From positions 2,294,001 through 2,358,000 of the forward strand of contig OZ023274.1 in assembly GCA_964007475.1 (NCBI GenBank): 64,000 bases of DNA. The letters run 5' to 3'. The position numbers and the translations under genes are program-made. Each line of letters begins with the position of its first letter. The stretch's first letter is position 1. The DNA comes from Hybos culiciformis. Lineage: Eukaryota > Arthropoda > Insecta > Diptera > Hybotidae. Below the pieces are notes generated by a model. It was not told where the DNA came from and did not search any database. It saw only the letters and a program-made list of their open reading frames with translations. This document shows, piece by piece, positions 26,400 through 38,531 of this stretch.

Positions 26400-26711
26400 T
26401 AAACACAATTGGGGCGACAGCGACAACGACAGCGATAGCGACTGTCAACAAAAAAAATAGAAACCACATATTTGTATGAGAATGAACACAATTGAGACGA
26501 CTGGCGACAAACGACATTGTCGCCTGGCGACAAATTAGAAATTGTTCTATTTTGTCGCCATATATTTTTTTATTTATTTTTCTATTTGTTTACTTTTTTC
26601 CTGTATATTTATTTCGTCGCCGTCGCCGTAATTGTGTTCACTCGAGTGATGTCGCTGTCGTTGTCGTTGTAGTCGTCGTTGTCGCCGTCGTTGTCGCTCC
26701 AATTGTGTTTA
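26400..26711. mobile_element. Nested GTCGCC-rich foldback element
   Basis: A GC-rich island of about 310 bp. The outer ends are inverted: TAAACACAATTGG followed by GCGACA/GCGACAAC repeats on the left, and GTCGTTGTCGC repeats then CCAATTGTGTTTA on the right. A second, inner inverted pair, TGAACACAATT at 26483 and AATTGTGTTCA ending at 26640, has the same layout. The arms are imperfect GNCGAC trinucleotide arrays. No clear target-site duplication is seen. The long V-rich + frame at 26492-26749 is just this repeat translated. Confidence 0.65.
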
Positions 26712-29269
26712 CTCCTTATTATATATTTTTATCAAAATCTCGTTTTTAAACATATAAATCAACAATTGTGCTGTATATTAACAAATTAATATGCAATAAA
26801 TTTTAAAATATTTAATTAAAATAAAAAAAACATAAAATAAATAAATTATATAGAGATATTGTGGATGCGCACGGCTGTAAAATTAAATAAACATTATTAT
26901 TACCACAATTTATGTAATAATTTAAAAAAATAAATAAAATAATTTTATTTTAATAAAAAAAAAAAACTTTTAGTTGCATTTTTTGTCCCGCCACAGTTTC
27001 ATAAAAAAAGGATATAAGCATAAATGAAAAAAAAAACTTGCTTATACAACAAGACTATATAGAGAAACGTGCGTTAATGGTCTGATTTCCTTGTTTTATA
27101 TTCACACAATCTCATATAAAATTTATGAAACTATATGGGTACAATTTAAACATTATATGCATGCACAAATGAAAACGTGTTAAAGCATAAAAATAGTGAA
27201 AACAATATTTTGGAAAATCTTTTTATGATTGCTTAACCACCATAGTTATCTATTGTTTATAAAATAATCATACCTATATGTATATTGTTTTGGTCAAAAA
27301 CTGGAATTTTGCATTTAAAACGATTTAGGAAAATATTTAATATAATACGTATGTTTCAATTCTTCAAAAAAATAGTCGTTTTCAATATTTCGATACTTTT
27401 TGCAATCACTTTCTATTCATTTACTAATTTTCAAAGAAATCCGCTTTCAAACGTAGTTCTAACCCTTGATTTCAATTGATGGTTAAGTTCTTTCAATTGA
27501 CACCATCCATTTATTGTCATTCGAAATTTGATTTATTTTCTTCCTTTTATTTGTATAATATCAAAAATTTGTCCTTGCTTAAAAAGACATGTCATTTATT
27601 ATATATATATAAATACTTACACAATATAAAACATATATAATTGAAATTCTATATGAAAAACTAAAAATCTTTTAAAAATCTATTTATTTTTAATATCTTG
27701 GAAAAAAAAAATTTCTATTGTCATTTCATCTCTCTTGTATGTGGAATTCCAATGAGAAATTTTAACATGACAAAATTATATACGTACTATGTGAAAATTG
27801 TTTTCAAAATTGATTTTCCTTTTTAAAAAAACTTAATTATCTTTTTTGTACTCTTTAACTTTATTTGTGCTCCTTTATTAAAAACAACTATGTATGTTAT
27901 AATAGAATTTAGAATATGATAGAAAAATTCTTATCAAAATATTTTAAAATTTAATTTACACTTAAAATTTAAAATGTATGTAGATTATATACAAAAAAAA
28001 AAAAACTATTTGGAGGGAAAATTTATATTAAGAAAAACGTATATAATTATTTTATTTCTTAATTTTGAAAAAAAAAAAAAATTTAAGAAATTTTATTAAT
28101 TTTAGGTAACTTTTTGACTGAGTGAATAAATTAAGGTTTAATTTTGGTAAGATAAAAAAACGGTGAATTTATAAAGAGAAAAATTTTAATTGACACAAAA
28201 AAAAAATTTTGTGGTTTCATTAAATAAATTTAATTAAAGTTTATTCAAAAAGGTATATACAGAGAGCAATAAATGGTTTTTGTTTAACAAAATTATGAAA
28301 AATTTATTAAAAATATTTTTAAATACATTTTAATTTAAAAAAAAACCTATTTATAATAATTATTTTAATGCATTAGTTAAAGAGCCCAAAATTAAAATTT
28401 TTGTATTAATAGAACCAAATAGTTAGTATATAATGCAGGTTTCGGTCCCAAACTAAAAATAAAAACAAGAATTTTTAATCACAACCCCATGAGCTTATAT
28501 TTAATTTTTTTTTTGGAAATTTCGCTCTCACAAAATCTTTTAAAACTTTAAAAATATCATATCTATATATAAATAACATGAAATGACAAAAATTTAAGTA
28601 TTATGTAGAAAACTTTATGTCTTTAAACTTTCGTAAATTTTTGTTCTTTCTAATATCACCAGAAATTGATTTATGTGTAGAGAATTCTTGAAATCAGAAA
28701 CTCAATGCGAAAGTGTCAACATTTTTGTTTTTTTTTTTTTACTAAGAATCTTCAAGACAAGACCAAATTTTTATATTTTTGTTGTGAAAAAAATTACGCG
28801 AAATGATTGACAAGACAATTCTTATTTTATCACTAGGTGACGACAACCAATTAAATTAAAGTATTTTATCAAATAAAAAACAAAAATATTGTTGACTAAC
28901 TATGTTATGTTAAAAAAAAAACTTTATGCACAGTAACCATGATTTTCTTAATTTGATAAATTTTTATCGCACAACATAATTTTCCATGTTTTCGAGGCTG
29001 GTTAACCTCATGTTTTCTTTCAAACATTTATAACAAAAATTTAAAATTATTATCCAGAAAGAAAATTTCACAAAAAAAAAATTTTTTAATGTTTATACAA
29101 TATTTTTGTATGATGACAATTCTGTTTTCAGTTATTATTTAATGTAACACATTTTGACATGTAGGTGTTCCATTTATTACGCAATTGGACTTTATTAAAG
29201 TAACATTGGCTTACAACAGACCAAAAGAACGAATCTATATACAAAAAAATAGCTAGGCTATGTGTTAAA

Positions 29270-29520
29270 GGCTATAGTTTGCAGACAGAAAAGCTAGTTT
29301 GCTGACAGAAATAGACAGTTCGCTGACATAAAAGTCGCCAGCTTCTCTTTTCTTTTCTCGAATTTTAATTTTTTTTATATTCTCAGGTGGTTGAAACTGT
29401 TTATTAAAGTTAAAAACAAAAAATACAAAATTTGTACGGATTTTGTAAAGGCGACTTTGGAACTGGAACTAAAATTTAAATTTAAGTGCAGATAACCTGT
29501 AAGTTGTACAGTGCATACAT
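29270..29520 (+). repeat. Dispersed repeat family A, copy 1
   Basis: Shares TTTGCAGACNGAAAAGCTA and a CTCAGGT...GGTTGAAA segment with the copy at 49860-50080, and AAATTTAAGTGCAGA with the minus-strand copy near 34200. It contains a small internal tandem, GTTTGCTGACAGAAA / GTTCGCTGACA. The class of repeat is unknown and the borders are approximate. Confidence 0.5.
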
Positions 29521-29958
29521 AACGCACATATATAATTTTTCAGATCGATTTCTGAATAAATATTTGTACATGATAAAAAGGATTAATGGCAATAATGATT
29601 AATAGATATTTTAGAAATATTTTATAGATATTTTTTGCGACGAAATCTTTGTACGATAATAAAATAATGATACTTATTATAAAAAATGAGAAATTAAAAA
29701 TATGTCATAAGTGTTTTTCATATGGAAAAATCGAATTTATATACAAAAATATAATAATACATCACTATTCATTTCTTAGCAATTTAAGCACTTACCATAC
29801 CACAAGATGTCGTTATTTTTTCTCTTATATAGTTCATTAATATCAATTGCGAAAAATATTCACATTTTATTGTAACATAATTTGAGCTTTAAGAATATTT
29901 CATTTTAGTAGGAGCTGAGTATTGAGTACTAGTAATGATTACAGAGTAATTGTTTTCG

Positions 29959-30022
29959 AAAAAGTAATCAATACTTTTCTAATAAAAAGTAATTGTATTT
30001 AAAAAGTAATCAACACTTTTCT
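29959..30022. repeat. Two copies of a 22-bp AGTAATCAA motif
   Basis: Near-identical 22-bp units at 29959-29980 and 30001-30022 (one mismatch), preceded by GAGTAATGATTAC-like sequence. Such AGTAAT/ATTACT arrays are often found at ends of hAT-type elements; no paired end or TSD was found here. Confidence 0.55.
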
Positions 30023-31440
30023 CAGTCTTGGTAATAAAGACGTCAATGACTGTAGATATATATTCCTGATCGATTTTCAAATATTTTTCTTCTGTGACTT
30101 TCAGCACATAAAACTGATTACATATTTCATTTAATTTTGTCCTATAAACTTTTTGCGGCACAATGAAGAAAACTATAAGCTTAAAAAAGAAAAACTAAGT
30201 AAATAACAAATGTTGACACAGAAAATTTCTATATTGATAGGATTTAATATTTTTTGCTAAAATGTAAAAAAAATAAAAATATTTAATGTATAGACTGCTA
30301 TACTATAATATTTTTTTGATTTTTTTTGTTGCGATTGCGGGGATAGTCTCCCTTCAAACAATTTTGATAAATTTTAAGTATTAAAATTGTGATGCTCTTG
30401 AAACAAAGAATTCAAGATCCTTTGAATATTTTAGGATTTTGTCGAAAGAAATATTATTTATTTAAATACATGTCCAATGAAACTTTGAAACTAGATTGAG
30501 CTTCAGCAAATTAAATATAACTTTCACTATTTTTGAAATAAAGAAAGAAATTGAAATTATATTACTCAAACTAAATTTTTAAATCATTCTTAAATAAATA
30601 TATACAATTATATCGGAACATATTAATAAAGTTTGTCAATCATAGAAAAAAAATTTAATAATTTCATCCTTGAATTTCACATCCGACTAAGACCAATAAT
30701 TTCTTTATTTAATTTGCCATATTAAGTCAGTCATATAATAAACATAAAAAAAAATCTAAAAATTAACATGACAATTCAATCGTGAAATACTGAGAATTTT
30801 ATTACGTCAAATAGATCCACGTTCAATGAATTTTGGTTTTATTTTTGGTATTTTAAATCAAAAAAGCTAGGAAATTAAATTTTGTTCAATTAATATAGAA
30901 TGACAGGAATTTATAACAATAATATATACTTATGTACAATAATATTATATTATGCTCTCTGGTTATGCGCGTATCTGATACATGTGTCTGATGACATCCT
31001 TTTTACTATCAAAAATTTACGGCATCATTATTATTTAATTTTTTTTTTTTTTTTTGCATAAATTGCCTATTATTTTTATGCCATAACATTATTTATTTTA
31101 TATGTAAATAATTTTCTCGCAGCATCCAAAATTCTTGTATATAGTACATAATAAGGAATAAATAAGTACACGTTTTAAAATAATGATAAACCTATAATTA
31201 TGTGCTGATGTATTTAAAAAATAATAAAAACTATTTTTTAATACTGAAATGTGGGACAACTATTTTTCTGCCATTGAAATTCGAAATATAACAACATATG
31301 TATTTATATGCAATGAGTGCATGTTCTGTACTTACATAAGATATACACTTTAGTAGACATTAAGATAATCCAGAATTTGTCTCTCTACAAATTCATAATG
31401 TCGTAAGATAATGGTATTTATATTAAAATTATGGAAACAA

Positions 31441-31488
31441 AAACGACAAACCCAAAGAATTCATATATTTTCTTTGGGTTTGTCGTTT
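31441..31488. repeat. Perfect 19-bp inverted repeat (hairpin)
   Basis: AAACGACAAACCCAAAGAA at 31441-31459 is followed, after a 10-nt AT loop, by its exact complement at 31470-31488. The pairing stops abruptly at both edges. Nothing in the neighbourhood suggests a gene or a longer pre-miRNA stem. Confidence 0.9.
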
Positions 31489-32729
31489 AGGTCGAATTAT
31501 TAATCTTGGAAAAATGAATAAACTCTGCGAAATATATTGAATCTACGATTAGGATTTGAGGCTTAAAGGGCATACTAACTAAATTTTAGTATATACAAAA
31601 CTTTTTTAAACTATGATTGAAAATTATTATTACCATGTTATCTAATAATTTAAAGTTTTTGTTTTCATAATTTAGAGAAAGTATAAAACCAAAAAATATT
31701 GTATTCATATGAAAATATTTATTCTATTTAATCTAAAATTGTTGTACTACAGAAATAATATACCTACATAGTAAATTATGAAATTTATAATAATATTTAA
31801 TGTACACATACTAGATGTACACTGTAATATACATACTGTAACCAGTATTATTTATTCAAAAACATATTTGCGGTATGTTTTCATAAAATTTCCAATAATA
31901 TGCCAAATACTCTTATAGTCTTATATTATATAAATTTGTTTGGTTTCTATAGGAAATTATTTGTTATTTATTTTTATTTGTTTTTCGTGCAATCTGTTTT
32001 CTTTTTTTTTACATAGATGTAGAACATAAAAACCAATAAATTCAATTTAGTTCATTGTATTATATGTTTTATACCACATTATAATAGGTACCAATACTAG
32101 TGGGTGCTGGTTCAAACGGTATAATGGACAAAAGCGTTAAATGACATAATTCAAGTGTATATTAATTATTAATTATTAAATTAAATGTTAAACTTTAAAA
32201 TGTCTACATATAGTACTTAAATGGTTTTGATATGTCTAATAGTCAAAAATTTTCAGATTTTTATATAGTCGAATTATAGCTTGGACAGTCAGCAACATAA
32301 AAGTGTTATTATGTGGTTAATTGATCTTCTGGGTCATTTATAGTCGTCTATTTTAAGACTAATATAATTTTTTGAGTTTCTAAGCTTCAACTTTCTCCCA
32401 TTTTTTTCCCAAGTATTCTAAATTAAAGTTTTCTATAATAATTAAATTTTTTATTTTAATAATATTTCTAAAAAAAAATTAATAATTTCTATATTTTAGC
32501 CATTTTTTTTAAATTGAATTTTATTTTGTATAGATTAATATGCAATGCGATGCTTACTATACTAATTTGGCCATATACTTTATGAATTTTATTTCTGATT
32601 GTACCAATGAGGCAAAGTAGCCAAATTTATAAAAAATAACACTGGCCTACACTCATTTTGGTGCCTAAGATTTTAGACCTGATTTTGGGTATATTTTGTG
32701 AGCTGATACAAGAAAACTAGTCACATTTT

Positions 32730-32900
32730 TCATATCAGCTCTTTATCTTGATTGCCAATTTCAATACCAAAGTATACAGAATACAAGCGAATTACCGTGT
32801 CATTAATCGGTTTCCGTTGATCTTTCATTATATACTCACCGCATATGTAACAAAACATATCAGGATCGTTAATACAACTTCTTGACTTACTTGCCATCAT
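32730..32900 (-). pseudogene. Truncated copy of a widespread 'NDPDMFCYICGEY' ORF
   Basis: The minus-strand frame from ATG 32900 (or 32897) to TGA 32730 gives 56 residues. The block CINDPDMFCYICGEYIMKDQ, then IRLYSVYFGIEIGNQDK, matches my memory of a multicopy protein family seen in aphids, crustaceans and other invertebrates. There it continues with PWAPHKVC-like sequence and further Cys/His residues, probably zinc-binding. Here the match stops right after QDK and a stop follows, so it is a 5' fragment, likely carried by a transposable element. The function of the family is unknown. Family recall is from memory, not a search. Confidence 0.65.
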
Positions 32901-35900
32901 ACATTTATACGATTAATGTCATAAAAGTAGTTATAACATGGACTGATTTTGAATAAAACCGTAAAAAATTTGAAATAAGAATTGTAGGTAAACCAGAGCT
33001 GTCAGCTTACATCTAGTAGCAGCAATGTAGTTCATACTAACTACTTTACCGACTACAGATGCGAACAGAGCTGCACCAATACAAAAAATACAAAAAGGCC
33101 AGTGAATAGACAAAAATAAAAGTCGAAACCTTCACGAACTAGAAAACAAAATATAAAGCTACTAAGTTCATTAGCTTTAGTTAATGTACTAATTGGAATT
33201 TTGATGACAATTGCCAAAATTTATAAATATAAAAAAAAAAATTATATTTTCTATTATAAAAAATTTTACAAATTTTTTTAAAGCTTAAAAAAATTTTTTT
33301 TTTTTTTTACACCATCCGTACCACAAACAACAGAAGTGAAAAAAAAAGTTTCAAGAAAATGGAAAATTATTTTTTTTTTTTTAATATTAAAAAATTTAAA
33401 TTGTTATGAAGTTTTCGTGAAATGAAAACTTTTAAACCAAGTTATTGAAAGTTTAAGAAAAACAATTTATTTTGTCGAATTTTTATAAGAATTTTTTTTT
33501 TCCTGTAAATTGGAAAACTTATGCAGAACAACTTTGGTAAACTTAAAAAAAAAAATAAATAAAATTCTTAATAAATAAGTAATAGATTTACAAGACCTAG
33601 ATTTTTCTATAAACACCATTTAGGTATGCATATTTAGGTTTATGAACGTCAATAACAGATATTTGGTAAGGCTTCAGCAAATTGATATAAGTTCTTTCTT
33701 TAAGCCAAAAATTATTATGATTATCAACATGCGGATGTCAAAATTTTGCATTCGCTTTCAGATTATTAAAACTAATTTATTTTGCAATTACAATTATGTG
33801 AAAAAAAAATATACAATTGTTTCCAAAAATATCTTTTACTAATTATGTATTTGTGGTTTACTTAAATAATTACACAAATATATCAATGTATGAATATAAT
33901 TATCATTGCTTGAAAAATAATTGAAAAAAAAAAGGAGAAATAAAAATATATTTATTTTTTTTAATTATATCCTTTACAGAAAAAGGTTTCATCTTCACAC
34001 CGAGCGGTTTTGTTTACAAAATTTATTAATTTCCCAAATATTTCTAGTTTCCCGCCTTCACAATTTTTATATGATCCCAAATAAACAACGTTATAAATAC
34101 CAAAAACAAAATTTATTAAAGAAAAAAAATCTCTTTAATTGAAAATGATATAGAAAAGGATACATAAAAGGTATTAAAGTTGAGTGCTGTCTGCACTTAA
34201 ATTTAAAGGCCAGTTTTAAGGTCGCATTTTCAAAATTTATAAAGACTTTTTTGATAAATTGTTGTTCAAAATAGCTTTCAACACAAAGGTTTTTTTTTTG
34301 TATGAAAAAAACTAGATTATAGGTTAGTTCTTAGGTTAAGCAAAGGATTGTGTTAAGGTGCAGATACCGTATTTTGTTGCATATAATTGTAATATTAATA
34401 TTATAATATGCTTATGAAACCAAGCTCAAGAAACTATTTTAGGGCCAACTATTTTACTATTTTAGGAAAATGCAAAGAATAAGCTTTTTATTTGTTCCGT
34501 GGTTTCGTCCTGTAGGTATTAGAGATTAATAATATGCCCATAATTAAAATTTTTATAATATCGCAAATTTAAATTCTAACTATGAACTTTCTTACAAATC
34601 AAAATTAAGAGAAATTTCGACCATTAGTTTTTTTTTTCTTTTGATTTTCTTTTTTGTTTGACCGAACAGAAAAAGATTGACCCTAAATAAAGTACAAAAA
34701 AAAATAAAGTATATCTAAGTACATTTATGTTTTCCAGCACAGAGATAGGGTAATTAATTTAAAAGATTGGATTTATTTTATTGAAGGAATTAAAAAAAAA
34801 AAAATGAGAATTGTTAATTTTTTAAGCGAAAAGAAAATTCGAAAAAGGAAAAGATATACATTTCATTACATCGCTATTCTTACTTAAATTAGATATATTT
34901 TTTTATTTTCGGGATTATATTAACAGAATCTTAAAGTAAAGAAAAAAAAAAGTTGGACAATTAAAAGTTAGTGTTTTTTTTTGTAAATTAATGTAAAAAC
35001 CTTCCACAGAAATTGATATAGGGAAGTAAAATGATTTCAATGTTGAATGAACATCTCAATACTTTAAAATAGTTGGCAGAATGGTAACACTATAAAAGCC
35101 TATTATAAAAAAGCCTACATTATAAAAAATTTGTTGCAACTTTGTAGAAACAAGACTTAAATTTAAGTAAGTGACTAAAAACCCACGAAATTGTATGGAT
35201 AAAAATTATTGATTTTCGTGATCTAATACTAATGAGTGTAATTTTACAAAATAATATTAAAAACATTAAAAATAGTTTCCGAACATACTCTTAATGTAAG
35301 TTTTTAATCACAATAATTTGCATTTTTCAACGATATAATTATCACAGAAAAGGCTTTCTGAAAGATATTTATGTAAAAGTTTTTTTTTTTTTTTTTTTTT
35401 TCAACAAGAATGAATTTAAATATGTAAATACTTCTTTTATACTTTATTTTTAATTGAAATGAGTTTACATAGCGGGAAAAAAGAAAGAAAAATAAATACT
35501 TATGTATTTATATGTTTAGCAATTTACTTGAACAAAAAAAATACCTTATCTAATATGTCTAGACATATAATTATATCAAAAATACATATTATGTACATTT
35601 TTTGATCATACAAATTCATTTTTCATTCAAACCGTTTTCCTATGTTTATTTTCATCCATTTTTTTTTAAATAAATTTGAAAATATATAAAAGCATATAGC
35701 TTAAGTGCAATATACTAATTACAAGTTAAGATACTCTTTTTGGCGATTAAAATTATATATCTTTGAATAATACCACAGATGCATCATATTATTTAATTTA
35801 ATTCTTCAAACATTTGATACGCTTATGTTTAATTCTTCCCGAATGTGTTAGATAAAAATTTCTTAAATATAAATTTTTAAGTGAAAAGTTTAATAGAATA

Positions 35901-36996
35901 TGTAGTTCAGTGCAGGAATTTGAGTGTATTTTCCATTTTGCGACCGACGTATTAAATATAAGTATAATTAAAGAATCTATTAGAAAAATCTTATTCTGTC
36001 AACTGTAAGTATTTGTATTGTAAATCATTGATAAATAATTGACACAATTGATAACCTTTATAAAATTATGTATATACAATATAATAATTAACAAGGGTTG
36101 ATATGAATTCTCTTATGTATTCTGGTCCAAATAAAAGTTTTTAACTAAATATTGCACATTACATATAATAGCATAAAAAAATGTGTTCTCACATAATTTT
36201 GTAAAAGTGTGAATTTTCCCCCTGGAACGCATGATGTACAAACATTTTTTTCTTTGATCCTTTTTAAAAGGAATAAAATAGACATGGCATTAGATAAAAA
36301 TTTCTAATATTGTTTCGTGAAAGAAAAAAAAAAAGAATAACAAATTTATAATTTCTTGGAAAATCATTATATTTAAATGATTTATGTAAATACCAAATTT
36401 AATAAAATGAAATATAATAAAATGTTAATTGGTTATGTCCGCCTACCGGGCTGATTTGCGATGACACTTTTCACCGCCTGTCTGCTTCAATTTAAAATTA
36501 AATAAAAATAAAATGTGACATTTGTCTAATAATATTCTCTTTGTAGTTGGTCTAAAGCAACCTTATATGTATCTAGTTTACATACGTCTATTTTTAATAT
36601 ACGAATACATTTTTTATAAATTTTTAATAAGAAAATGAAAGTTCAAAAAATAATGGTAAAATAAATATTATTGCACTAAGAAAATTTTCGAAAGCTTCGA
36701 ATGCTTGAAATCCAAAGAACTGAACTTGGTGGATATTAAAAAAAAATATTTCTACATCAATTTGAAAGTTAGCACATAATTTTTGAAAATTTTAACTGCG
36801 GGGTTTTCCTGTTCAGCGAATAGTATGTCTCTACTTAAACTTATTCTCAAGCATTTCAAAGTCATTTTTTCGCAATGATCATATAACTATCACCAAAATT
36901 TTTTAAGTGTTTTATTTCGATAGATTTTCAAAAAAGAGTTAAATAGTCTGTGAAAATATTTTTTGAAAAATAGTATTTCTTTGATTGTCAATTAAT
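32901..36996. other. Spacer upstream of the odorant receptor
   Basis: Contains part of repeat family A on the minus strand (34170-34400), poly-A/T tracts (long T run at about 35383-35401), a TATATAAAAG at about 35682-35692 and a TTCAGTGC initiator-like site near 35907. Neither can be assigned to the receptor with confidence. An isolated GC-richer patch sits at 36438-36485. No other gene is seen. Confidence 0.5.
34170..34400 (-). repeat. Dispersed repeat family A, copy 2 (rearranged)
   Basis: On the minus strand it reads CCTTTGCTTAACCTAAGAAC then CTAACCTATA, and separately AAACTGGCCTTTAAATTT followed by AAGTGCAGA. These are similar to pieces of the copies at 29270, 49860 and 55140. Borders are approximate. 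Confidence 0.4.
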
Positions 36997-38412
36997 ATGG
37001 ATTCAGTTAATTCCTATGATGCATTCAAATTTCATTGGATGATTTGGAAGTTGACTGGCATTAAAAGGCCAGAAAAAATATCAAATTTTTTTTACAAAAT
37101 TTTCTCATTTTTATTGCACTTAATTGTGACAACAATTTTCTTTTCTACACTGATGATTAATTTATTATTTTTCTCAAAAACATTGGACGAAATTTGCGAT
37201 AGCTTGAACATGACAATAACTGATATTATGTGCAATTTAAAGTTCATGAATGTATTTTATGTTCGAAAAAAGCTTCAAAATGTTAAAATTTATTTGGAAA
37301 AATTAGATTCGAGAGCTAAAAGTAAAGAAGAACAAATGGAATTAATGAAAGCTGTAAATCATTCATATATGGTGTTTAAAGGTTTAGTTTGTGGATATTT
37401 GATTGCAACAGCAACAAGTTCATCGGCTGCTTTTTTATCTAATAATTCGGTATTGATGTATCCAGCTTGGTTTCCTTTAGATTGGAGAAATTCAAAAATT
37501 CAGTTCATTATAGTTTCAACATATCAAACTTTTGCTTTATCAATATTGGCCGTTATTGATGCTGCAAACGATTCATATCCTCAAGCTTATCTGAGTGTGT
37601 TATCAGCTCATGCAAAAACACTTGCATATCGATTCCGGCAAATAGGAATGGATCCCCAGAAATCTAAGGCCGATAATTACAGAGAATTAATCGAGTGTAT
37701 TGAAGATCATCAGTTAATATTGGAGTAAGAATATATTTGGTTAAGGTTTTTTTATTCTGTCCAGTCCTAAGCGTTATGTAAAAAGCTTTAAAAAATTCGT
37801 TCGAACGGCCTATTAAAAACTTATTATATTGAATTTTCCTAATTTGATCATTGAATTTAAATTTCAATTTTCAGATTATACCAAATTGTCCAAGAAATTT
37901 TATCATATGCAGGGGCGGCACAGTTCATTTGCTCGGGTATTGTTCAAGTAACTTGTGCTTTTTATGTTTTCTATGCGAGCTATGTTGGAAAAACTGTTTT
38001 GGCTTATATTTTAATTATAGCTGTAACATTTGAAATATTCATTTTATGTTTTTTTGGAAATGTACTTCTGAATGCAAGCGAAGAGCTCAATCAAGCTATT
38101 TGTGATTGTAATTGGACTGACCAGTCAAAAGAATTTCGAAAAGATTTAATATTGATAATACAGCGATCTCAAGAAATAATGGAAATAAAAGCGGGAAATT
38201 ATATTCCAATTACATTGGAAACTTTTGTTTCTGTAAGTTTGCTGATGCATATCTGATATTTTTATGTGATTAAAAAAAGGACTTCGTTTTTATTATTCAT
38301 AGCATATTTATGTTTTAAATTAATGTGATAAATTAATTTTTGTTTTTTATGTTTTTTTTAGGTAATTAAAACAGCATATTCATTTTTTACTCTTCTAAGG
38401 TCATTGGAGTGA
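36997..38412 (+). CDS. Insect odorant receptor (7tm_6 family)
   Basis: Ligand-tuning subunit of the heteromeric odorant-gated cation channel formed with Orco in olfactory neuron dendrites. Exons 36997-37724, 37875-38232 and 38362-38412 (phases 2 and 0; GTAAGA/CAG and GTAAGT/TAG borders) give 378 aa, typical for the family. The start is ATG 36997, the first Met, with G at +4. The N-terminus has the family pattern FKFHWMIWKLTGI. Hydrophobic segments lie at about 31-60, 124-145, 168-190, 255-280 and 281-306, and the last helix is TFVSVIKTAYSFFTLLRS (359-376), the 7tm_6 C-terminal signature. Loop 2 carries YPAWFPLDWRNS and NDSYPQAYLSVLSAHAKTLA, similar to Drosophila Or2a/Or33/Or59a-type receptors. 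No frameshift or stop, so it appears intact. It stands alone, with no tandem paralogue in the window. Orthology and ligand are unknown. Confidence 0.95.
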
Positions 38413-38525
38413 AATCTTAAAAGAATTTAAAAAATTAGTAGAACTTTGTGTTGTATCTTTGTGTCTAATCTAAATAATATTGATGTCATGTAGGTGTAAT
38501 TAATGTAATATAGCTGTTCTTTCAA

Positions 38526-38531
38526 AATAAA
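38526..38531 (+). terminator. Likely poly(A) signal of the odorant receptor
   Basis: AATAAA 114 bases after the receptor stop codon, followed by T-rich sequence. Confidence 0.55.

Larger units (their letters stand above)
26712..32729. other. Gene-free spacer with repeat fragments
   Basis: Contains dispersed repeat family A (29270-29520), a duplicated AGTAATCAA motif (29959-30022) and a perfect hairpin (31441-31488), each listed separately. The remaining sequence is AT-rich with T and A homopolymers and no gene that I recognise. Confidence 0.5.

Noticed and set aside
26492..26749. 85-codon + frame with a valine run
   Set aside because: It is the translation of the GTCGTT/GTCGCC arrays of the foldback element.
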